Positions 1 to 5,941 of a stretch of DNA of 11,634 bases are shown here, one piece after another. The notes under the pieces were generated by a model, which saw nothing but the letters and a program-made list of their open reading frames with translations, made no database searches and was not told where the DNA came from. The translations under genes and the position numbers were made by a program. Origin of the DNA: Candidatus Omnitrophota bacterium. Its GTDB lineage: Bacteria > Omnitrophota > Gorgyraeia > JABMRN01. Positions within the stretch are counted from its first letter, which is position 1. Each line of letters starts with the position of its first letter. Location of the stretch: NCBI GenBank assembly GCA_013202515.1, contig JABMRN010000261.1, positions 1-11,634 on the forward strand. The letters are read 5' to 3'.

Positions 1-6
1 AATTAG

Positions 7-91
7 TGGTGCGCGGGGCGAGATTCGAACTCGCAATCCTCTCGGAACTAGCTCCTCAAGCTAGCGCGTATACCAGTTCCGCCACCCGCGC
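7..91 (-). tRNA. tRNA-Leu (anticodon GAG)
   Basis: This is a class II tRNA read on the minus strand. The 7-bp acceptor stem pairs GCGCGGG (85-91) with CCCGCGC (11-17), followed by discriminator A and an encoded CCA (7-9). The D arm is GCG/CGC. The anticodon stem CTAGC/GCTAG encloses the loop TTGAGGA, so the anticodon is GAG, reading CUC and CUU. A long variable arm with a TCC/GGA stem and GAGA loop, together with A73, fits leucine. The T arm is GCGAG/CTCGC with the usual TTCGAAT loop. It is expressed away from the HEAT-like gene, and a good promoter lies just upstream. Confidence 0.96.
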
Positions 92-110
92 ACGCATCTA
101 CGGATATAAA

Positions 111-139
111 ATAATATCACAGGAATAGACGGTTTACAA
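111..139 (-). promoter_or_regulatory. Sigma70-type promoter of tRNA-Leu
   Basis: On the minus strand a -35 box TTGTAA (134-139) is separated by exactly 17 nt from a -10 box TATTAT (111-116). The -10 is preceded by TGA, an extended -10 (TGn) element. The predicted start lies about 7 nt downstream, leaving a 5' leader of roughly 12 nt before the tRNA, which RNase P would remove. Boxes and spacing are seen directly; use as a promoter is inferred. Confidence 0.75.
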
Positions 140-151
140 GGGAAAATGGGG

Positions 152-180
152 TTGCATTCCCTGAGCCAAGAGGATATACT
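152..180 (+). promoter_or_regulatory. Promoter of the HEAT-like gene, probably leaderless
   Basis: On the plus strand TTGCAT (152-157) and TATACT (175-180) are separated by 17 nt, a good sigma70 arrangement. The -10 box ends only 9 nt before the ATG at 190, so transcription would start at or next to the initiation codon. The only Shine-Dalgarno-like bases (AGAGGA, 169-174) lie about 15 nt from the ATG and inside the promoter spacer, so they could not be in the mRNA. The site is back-to-back with the tRNA-Leu promoter, with 12 bp between the two -35 boxes. Confidence 0.6.
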
Positions 181-189
181 TGTAATATT

Positions 190-2172
190 ATGAACGGGGA
201 AAGCAAAGAAAAAAAGCTATCTGCAGAAGAAGCGCGAGTGTCCGCGATCGCGAAAAGATTTATACGACAAGCAAGTGTAAGTGTAAAAAATTTCAAGATG
301 TTCGGACCCGGACATCCCGTTCTTGAACAAAGCGTGAAAAACACGTATGGACTTATTGCCGATCTCTTAACCGGAAAGGATTCCGCAACCATAACACTGG
401 TAGGTACATCTTTACTTTACGAAAACATACCATTAAAAAACACTGATCCTAAGGTCTATTCGCTTATAACTGACATGAAAGAGTGCAACATATCAAGCTT
501 AACCTTTGTTGCTGGCTTAAAAGAGGCTGAATTAAATATACTGCTTGAGATAATATCTGAAGGCCCAAAACCCATTAAAGATGAGGGTGGATTAACAAAG
601 TTCCTACAGAAAAAGAATATTCCGAATATAAAGGCGGATGAGGTTTTCTTCAAGAAGGTTACAAAAAAGGAAGAGGAATCCAGGAAAACTGAAAAAGAGC
701 TAGAAAACTTGCTTGTTATGAATTATCTCCTAGGCAAGACTTCAATTTCGGAAAACGACATCCAGGCGCTTGTCGATAATATCAGTATAAATCCGCAAAA
801 GATGGGCAAGGTAATATCAGATGTGGCACTTTCTAAGGGTAAAATAGCTAGGTCTAAAGCAGAAAAAAAAGGAGAAGGAAAGTACGCAAACAATACAGAT
901 CTTTCAGAACAAAAAGATGATGTTGATATTGTGCGCTCAAGTATCGAAAAAATTGCAGGCCATATAAAAAATGCACCAGGCAAAACAGATGGCGATGTAA
1001 AAAGCGACATAGGCAGCCTTCTTCTGGCCCTAGAGCCTTCTCTCAGAAGCCGGGTGTTGAAAGCTGACAATCTAAAAATTGGGGATGACAATGAAAGCTT
1101 CACAAAAGAAATATTATCGGGGTTTTCAGATGAGATACTAGTAGACTTGATAGTTTCTGAATTTGCGGGTAGGCAATCTTCTATAGTCGAAACAAGGAAG
1201 CTCATTCAAAAATTAATACCACAGATACAGAAAAGAAAAAAAATCTTTCCTCTCCTTGAAAAAAGGCTGCTCCAAAAAGGCGTTCCACAAAAAACATGCA
1301 TGAAATTACTAGAGGGAAATTTTTGGGCAGATATGACAATCGAGGAGAAAATAAAAAAAATTAAGCTGGAGACTCCTTTATTCTGCATTGAAATAGGAAT
1401 AGCCGATGAGATATTTTCACTCCTAAAAACTTTGATTTCAGAAAGAAAGTTCGCTGATATCAAAGGTATAGCAGATAAAGTACTCGACAATCTCAAAACA
1501 GCCGACTGCGACTCAAAATTAAGGCTATTACGCGATTTCGAAAAGATAGTTATTATATTGCTTGATTCACCAGACCAGGCCAGCAAAGAATTCGTAATAT
1601 CCAGGCTTGGCAAGGCATTTGAACAGGAAAAAGAGACCAACGTAAATCAACTTTTGAATAGAATCTTTAGCGATTCCGTGGCTTACTGTATAAATAAAAA
1701 GCATTATGGACCAGTTCCTCATTTACTAAAGGAAGTAGGTTATGAAAATGTAAAAGAAAGCGCTTTTGGGGAAGCTAGCCTTGAAGAGATATTAAGCAAT
1801 ATTCTGACGTATGAGAAACCTAACAAGAACTTATTAAAATCCATGATCTGTCAAACCAGAAAAGATGGTTCCCGGGCCTTAACCAAGGTGCTTATCTCGA
1901 TTGTTTCGGACGATTTCGATTCCTATAGAAAAAGATATCGCATTGCTAGATTATTAAAAGAAACGGAAAGCGATGCGGAGACAATATTAACAGAAAAGCT
2001 ATCGGCAAAAAATACAGATGAAGTAAGAAACGCCCTAGAAGCCCTTTCAGAAATAGGTGGGAGGAATTCTGTCGCAACGATAGAAAAACTCACCAAGGAT
2101 AAGAACGAAAAGATCCAAAAATACGCCAAAACAGCACTTAAAAACATCCGAAAAAGAATAGAAAAACATTAA
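190..2172 (+). CDS. HEAT-repeat-like protein of unknown function
   Basis: A 660-residue protein, the only plus-strand gene here. Residues about 20-125 resemble an N-terminal module seen in many uncharacterised bacterial HEAT-repeat or HD-GYP proteins: a helix with the FGPGHPVLEQSV motif (38-49), a short beta segment ending in a 'small hydrophobic, YENIPL' strand (about 67-82), then 'ISSLTFVAGLKEAELNILLEII' (101-122). Residues about 155-250 are lysine/glutamate-rich and probably a flexible linker. The rest is helical, ending in clear HEAT-like units (about 600-655, with the EVRNALEALSEIGG pattern). No signal peptide, membrane helix or catalytic motif is visible, so a cytoplasmic scaffold or protein-interaction role is inferred. 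Start at ATG 190 is uncertain because no ribosome binding site is properly spaced; GTG at 238 is an alternative. The specific function cannot be assigned. Confidence 0.8.
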   Translation: MNGESKEKKLSAEEARVSAIAKRFIRQASVSVKNFKMFGPGHPVLEQSVKNTYGLIADLLTGKDSATITLVGTSLLYENIPLKNTDPKVYSLITDMKECNISSLTFVAGLKEAELNILLEIISEGPKPIKDEGGLTKFLQKKNIPNIKADEVFFKKVTKKEEESRKTEKELENLLVMNYLLGKTSISENDIQALVDNISINPQKMGKVISDVALSKGKIARSKAEKKGEGKYANNTDLSEQKDDVDIVRSSIEKIAGHIKNAPGKTDGDVKSDIGSLLLALEPSLRSRVLKADNLKIGDDNESFTKEILSGFSDEILVDLIVSEFAGRQSSIVETRKLIQKLIPQIQKRKKIFPLLEKRLLQKGVPQKTCMKLLEGNFWADMTIEEKIKKIKLETPLFCIEIGIADEIFSLLKTLISERKFADIKGIADKVLDNLKTADCDSKLRLLRDFEKIVIILLDSPDQASKEFVISRLGKAFEQEKETNVNQLLNRIFSDSVAYCINKKHYGPVPHLLKEVGYENVKESAFGEASLEEILSNILTYEKPNKNLLKSMICQTRKDGSRALTKVLISIVSDDFDSYRKRYRIARLLKETESDAETILTEKLSAKNTDEVRNALEALSEIGGRNSVATIEKLTKDKNEKIQKYAKTALKNIRKRIEKH

Positions 2173-2228
2173 GAAAAGAATTTTAGTTATAGGTAGTATT
2201 GCTATTAGTGGTGGAGATTTTTTATGTT

Positions 2229-2302
2229 TGGTTGCCCAGCTTGGATTCGAACCAAGAAAACGAGTTCCAGAGACTCGCGTGTTACCATTACACCACCGGG
2301 CA
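2229..2302 (-). tRNA. tRNA-Gln (anticodon CUG)
   Basis: On the minus strand the acceptor TGCCCGG (2296-2302) pairs with CTGGGCA (2233-2239), including one G-U pair, followed by A73 and an encoded CCA (2229-2231). The weak U1-A72 first pair is characteristic of bacterial tRNA-Gln. The D arm is GTGT/ACAC with an AATGGTA loop. The anticodon stem CGAGT/ACTCG holds loop CTCTGGA, giving anticodon CUG for the CAG codon. The T arm is CTTGG/CCAAG. Its 5' end lies 3 nt after the gltX stop codon, so it is very probably processed from the gltX transcript. Confidence 0.95.
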
Positions 2303-2305
2303 ACG

Positions 2306-3604
2306 TTAATTGTTGCTAACAGCCTTTTCTAAGCGCACAATAACTTTTGCCTTACCGAGAACTTCCATTATCTCAAATAACCCTGCACCTACGGTAAGTC
2401 CGCTAATTGCTACTCTCGTTGGATGAATTATCTTGGATGCTTTTACTTTCTGGCTATCGGCTAGCTGACGGCAAATTTCTTCTATCTTTGGTGCGGAAAA
2501 TTCGTTAAGCAGCTTGAGTTTTTCAGCAAATTCCCCTATGCGTTTTTTCGATTCTTTATTTTCAAGATGTTTTTTATAGGCTTTGTCATCAACGCTATAG
2601 TTATCCCTAAAAAAACATTCTGTAAGCCTCAAAAACTCATCAAAGGTTTTAAACCTTGTTTTATATAATTCTATTATATTTAAGAGATGGTCTTTGTTGA
2701 GAGTGTCATCAACATATTTTTCCTTTATAAGCTTTTCCTTAATTTTCGGAAATAGTTCACTGGCAGTCTTTGATCTTATATATTCACCGTTTATCCATCT
2801 TAATTTATCTATATCAAAGGTAACTTGAACATTGTTTATATCCTTAATATCAAATTTTTCCGCAGCTTCCTTCAGGCCTATTATTTCTCTGTCGCCTCCA
2901 GGAGACCAGCCCAAAAGAATCAAGTAATTGGCAAGCGCCTCAGGCAAAAACCCTTCGTTCTTATACTCAAAGACTGCCACGCCACCATGTCTTTTTGAAA
3001 GTTTTGCACCATCTTTGCCCATCATAAGCGGCATGTGGGCAAAATGAGGAGGCTTAAGCGATAACGCCTCATAAAGCATTATTTGCTTTGGTGTATTCGA
3101 AATATGATCATCGCCCCTTATAATGTGGGTGATCTCCATCTCGCTATCATCTACGACACATGCAAAATTATACGCGGGAGAACCGTCACTTTTTATGAGA
3201 ACTTGATCCTTGATCTCATCTGTATTAAATTGTATCTCTCCGTGAATCAGGTCGCTTATTTTTATGATCTTGGATTTTTCCACCTTATAAATAATTGCGT
3301 TACCTTCACGGTAGGCAAGATCCTTCTTCAAAATCGCTTCTGCTTTTTTTCTGTATACATCCATCTTCTCTGACTGAGCAAAGGGTCCTTCATCCCACTC
3401 AATGCCCATCCATTTAAGATCCTCGAGAATTTCATCTAAGTATTCCTTCTTAGAGCGCTCTCTGTCAGTATCTTCTATGCGCAAAATGAACTTTCCCCCG
3501 GTATGTCTTGCATAAAGCCAGTTAAAGATGGCAGTTCTAGCACTTCCAAGATGAAGGTATCCGGTCGGGCTTGGGGCAAATCTCACACGCACTTGCTTTG
3601 CCAT
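2306..3604 (-). CDS. gltX: Glutamyl-tRNA synthetase, with an internal deletion
   Basis: Class I aminoacyl-tRNA synthetase that joins glutamate to tRNA-Glu, and in many bacteria lacking GlnRS also to tRNA-Gln. The HIGH-type signature is in PSPTGYLHLGSART (11-24) and the KMSKS-type signature is KLSKRHG (201-207). LRIEDTDRER (41-50), YNFACVVDD (145-153) and IIRGDDHISNTPKQ (161-174) are all canonical. The C-terminal anticodon-binding end is complete (HPTRVAISGLTVGAGLFEIMEVLG). At 432 residues it is shorter than the usual 460-500 because the segment after AYR (97-99), which in most family members carries the CxC...C zinc-type cysteines, is missing; AYREGNAIIYKV is joined directly. It lies 6 nt after the oxidoreductase gamma subunit and 3 nt before tRNA-Gln. 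Confidence 0.95.
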   Translation of the reverse strand: MAKQVRVRFAPSPTGYLHLGSARTAIFNWLYARHTGGKFILRIEDTDRERSKKEYLDEILEDLKWMGIEWDEGPFAQSEKMDVYRKKAEAILKKDLAYREGNAIIYKVEKSKIIKISDLIHGEIQFNTDEIKDQVLIKSDGSPAYNFACVVDDSEMEITHIIRGDDHISNTPKQIMLYEALSLKPPHFAHMPLMMGKDGAKLSKRHGGVAVFEYKNEGFLPEALANYLILLGWSPGGDREIIGLKEAAEKFDIKDINNVQVTFDIDKLRWINGEYIRSKTASELFPKIKEKLIKEKYVDDTLNKDHLLNIIELYKTRFKTFDEFLRLTECFFRDNYSVDDKAYKKHLENKESKKRIGEFAEKLKLLNEFSAPKIEEICRQLADSQKVKASKIIHPTRVAISGLTVGAGLFEIMEVLGKAKVIVRLEKAVSNN

Positions 3605-3610
3605 TATCTC

Positions 3611-4162
3611 TTAAATCTCCATGTTGTATCCATGCAGGATCGCCTTCTCGTTTATTGTAATAAGCTCATCTTTGTCCCGCAAAATAAAAGATACTGCTTT
3701 TATTAACTCTTTGATAGAAAAAAGCTTTTTAACTTTGTTAAAAGCGCCGACAGTTACCATGTTTGCAACTTTTTTCTCTCCCAAACTCATGGCAATTTCA
3801 GTAAATGGTGCTTTTTTAACGCATATATTATTCAAACCAACTACTGCTTGCTTGATTTCTCCATCGCTAATCTTGGAACTATCTATTAAAAGTAGACCAT
3901 GGGATTTCACCCTTTTTGAAAACTTAAGAAGAGACGGCTTATTCATTACTATGCAGGATGTGGGATATCTTACAGCTGGACTAGCTATGCTATTTGAGTG
4001 GACCCTGACCATCGAATGCGCAGTACCACCCCTTACTTCAGCCCCGTAGGAAGGCATCCAGGTTACGTGGTAACCCGAATTCATAGCAGCATATGCCAAA
4101 ACTCTTCCCATCACCATTATTCCTTGTCCACCGTATCCAGCACAAAGTATTTCTTCTTTCAT
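3611..4162 (-). CDS. 2-oxoacid:ferredoxin oxidoreductase, gamma subunit
   Basis: A 183-residue gamma subunit of a 2-oxoacid:acceptor oxidoreductase (KorC/VorC type), the part that forms the CoA-binding domain of the complex. The N-terminus has the family's AGYGGQGIMVMGRVLA signature (8-23), then the YGAEVRGGTAHSMVR motif (39-53) and a VMNKPSLLKF stretch (72-81). The length is normal for this subunit. Its ATG overlaps the stop codon of the beta subunit by 4 nt (ATGA), indicating translational coupling. Gene symbols in this enzyme family are inconsistent between species, so none is assigned. Confidence 0.92.
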   Translation of the reverse strand: MKEEILCAGYGGQGIMVMGRVLAYAAMNSGYHVTWMPSYGAEVRGGTAHSMVRVHSNSIASPAVRYPTSCIVMNKPSLLKFSKRVKSHGLLLIDSSKISDGEIKQAVVGLNNICVKKAPFTEIAMSLGEKKVANMVTVGAFNKVKKLFSIKELIKAVSFILRDKDELITINEKAILHGYNMEI

Positions 4163-4878
4163 CCCTTTAAAACCCCCAACGGATAAACCTTTGTTACAGT
4201 ATCATCTATCCTTTGATATGCTTCTTTTATGGACTTGGCCCCGTAAACAGGACATAGAGAAACAACCTCCACCATCGAAAAACCCTCATTATTCAACTGA
4301 ACATTAAAAGCTTTCTTAATCGCCTCTTTTGTTCTGGAAATACCTTCTTTATTGTGTACCGCTGTTCTTTCAACGTATTTGACGCCGTCTAAGATTGAAA
4401 TCATCTCTGATATTTTAAGCGGAAAACCGTCACGCGTTATATCCCTTCCTTTATGACTAGTTGCCGTACGCTGTCCTACCATTGTCGTAGGCGCCATCTG
4501 ACCACCTGTCATGCCGTAAACACCGTTATTCACGAATATAACTGTTATTTTTTCTCCACGGTTTGCCGCATGTATTATTTCGGAAGTCCCGATAGCTGCT
4601 AGGTCCCCATCTCCCTGGTAGGTAAATACTATGTTTTCTGGAAGAACGCGTTTTATACCTGTAGCGACAGCTGGACACCTGCCGTGAGCGGCTTCCGTGA
4701 CATCAAAATTCCAATATTCATAAGCTATTACGGCACATCCAACCGGAGCTACTGCAACAACCTTCTCCCTTACCCCAAGTTCATCGATAACATCGCAAAC
4801 TATCCTGTGGATAACGCTGTGTCCACAGCCGGTACAATAGTGCATCTTGACATCTGTGAGAGATTTGTTTTTATCCAT
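4159..4878 (-). CDS. 2-oxoacid:ferredoxin oxidoreductase, TPP-binding beta subunit
   Basis: A 239-residue beta subunit that binds thiamine pyrophosphate and the proximal [4Fe-4S] cluster. Cluster-type cysteines are visible as CTGC (C15, C18), C48 in PVGCAV, and C209 in LCPVYG. The TPP/Mg motif is GDGD (89-92) followed by NNGVYGMTGGQ (117-127). The APTTMVGQRTATSHKGRD stretch (129-146) resembles beta subunits of VorB-type (branched-chain or 3-methyl-2-oxobutanoate) enzymes more than pyruvate enzymes; substrate is inferred from this and from the alpha subunit. It begins 1 nt after the alpha gene ends and overlaps the gamma gene by 4 nt. The CoA-accepting reaction yields acyl-CoA, CO2 and reduced ferredoxin. 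Confidence 0.93.
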   Translation of the reverse strand: MDKNKSLTDVKMHYCTGCGHSVIHRIVCDVIDELGVREKVVAVAPVGCAVIAYEYWNFDVTEAAHGRCPAVATGIKRVLPENIVFTYQGDGDLAAIGTSEIIHAANRGEKITVIFVNNGVYGMTGGQMAPTTMVGQRTATSHKGRDITRDGFPLKISEMISILDGVKYVERTAVHNKEGISRTKEAIKKAFNVQLNNEGFSMVEVVSLCPVYGAKSIKEAYQRIDDTVTKVYPLGVLKG

Positions 4879-4879
4879 T

Positions 4880-5941
4880 TTATTTTAAAATCCTATTTGC
4901 TAAATTTATAATATCCTTTTCATCCGGAATGCCGCCACCCATCCTGCCATGAAAATATACCCGTTTTCTATCTTGAATGGCGAGATTTACATCCTCTACC
5001 ATTTGGCCTGCGCTCATTTCAATAACAAGAAATTTCGTCTTTCCCTTATCCAGACTTTCCAATTGTTTATAAGGAAAAGGCCAGAGAGAAATCGGCCTGA
5101 AAAGACCCGCTGCCTTACCTTTTTTTCTAAGTTCATCACAGCAGCTACGGGCAATTCTGGCGCTCGTTCCGTAAGCAACCATTATAAGTTTGGCATCATT
5201 TGTCTTATACCGTTCGAATTTGACTTCATCTTTTCTCATTTTATCAAACTTCTTCTGAAGATCCTTGTTCCTAGCCTCAAGCTCTCCGTCTTTCAAATAC
5301 AAGCTTCTGATAACACGTGGCTTTCTTGCCTTGCAACCGTTAAGAATCCAATTTTTTTGTTTTCTGCCTTTTGCCTTATCTTTTCTATCTACGAAAGCGG
5401 GCTCCATCATCTGTCCCAATGCTCCGTCACTCAAGATCATAACAGGATTTCTGTATTTATCTGCTATATCAAAAGCTTCATAAGTAAAATCAAACATCTC
5501 CTGTGCATTATGGGGCGCTAATACAACCATATAATAATCCCCATGCCCTCCACCTTTTGTAGATTGAAAATAATCTGCCTGTGAGGGTGCTATGTTGCCG
5601 AGGCCTGGACCTCCTCGCATAATATTAACTATAACTGCGGGAAGCTGGCATCCAGCCAGATAAGAAATCCCTTCTTGCTTCAAGCTTATGCCCGGACTAG
5701 ATGAGGTTGTCATGACGCGTGCACCTGCAAGGGAAGCGCCAAAGATCATGCTTACCGCAGCCAGCTCGCTCTCCGATTGAATAAAGACACCATTTTCCTC
5801 CAGCATCCTTCTAGACATGTAAGCTGTAAGTTCATTCTGCGGGGTTATTGGATAACCCGCATAGAAACGGCAGCCGGCTTTTACTGCTCCTTCGCCGCAT
5901 GCTTCATTGCCTGTAATTAAAATCTTTTTCGCTTTAGTCAT
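4880..5941 (-). CDS. vorB: 2-oxoacid (3-methyl-2-oxobutanoate-type):ferredoxin oxidoreductase, alpha subunit
   Basis: A 353-residue alpha subunit matching the VorB type throughout: AGYPITPQNEL (28-38), TTSSSPGISLKQEGISYLAG (78-97), MRGGPGLGNIAPSQADYFQ (108-126), KGGGHGDY (129-136), KYRNPVMILSDGALGQMMEP (162-181) and LFRPISLWPFP (280-290). The central IRSLYLKDGELEARNKDLQ segment is also typical. It pairs with the beta and gamma subunits downstream to convert branched-chain 2-oxoacids to acyl-CoA. The start was set at ATG 5939-5941, because it overlaps the dxs stop in an ATGA and puts the usual KILITGNEA near the N-terminus; an in-frame ATG at 5974 would add 11 untypical residues inside dxs. 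No ferredoxin-like delta subunit precedes it, although one is common in related operons. Confidence 0.93.
   Translation of the reverse strand: MTKAKKILITGNEACGEGAVKAGCRFYAGYPITPQNELTAYMSRRMLEENGVFIQSESELAAVSMIFGASLAGARVMTTSSSPGISLKQEGISYLAGCQLPAVIVNIMRGGPGLGNIAPSQADYFQSTKGGGHGDYYMVVLAPHNAQEMFDFTYEAFDIADKYRNPVMILSDGALGQMMEPAFVDRKDKAKGRKQKNWILNGCKARKPRVIRSLYLKDGELEARNKDLQKKFDKMRKDEVKFERYKTNDAKLIMVAYGTSARIARSCCDELRKKGKAAGLFRPISLWPFPYKQLESLDKGKTKFLVIEMSAGQMVEDVNLAIQDRKRVYFHGRMGGGIPDEKDIINLANRILK

Noticed and set aside
723..1640. Two consecutive minus-strand open frames (160 and 144 codons)
   Set aside because: They are serine/phenylalanine-rich antisense shadows of the lysine/glutamate-rich HEAT-like gene.
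2..2212. A 10-bp match (ATTAGTGGTG) near both tRNA genes, at 2-11 and 2203-2212
   Set aside because: It would suggest attachment-site repeats, but the second copy is not at a tRNA end, it is too short, and no integrase or mobile gene lies between.
2173..2228. Terminator for either the HEAT-like gene or the tRNA-Gln transcript
   Set aside because: There is a short T-run near 2217-2223 on the plus strand, but no stable hairpin precedes it on either strand.
3621..4049. A 142-codon plus-strand open frame
   Set aside because: It is antisense to the conserved gamma subunit with no family features and no ribosome binding site of note.
4949..5521. A 190-codon plus-strand open frame
   Set aside because: It lies wholly inside vorB on the opposite strand, has no recognisable motif, and vorB is a well-conserved protein; it is a frame shadow.
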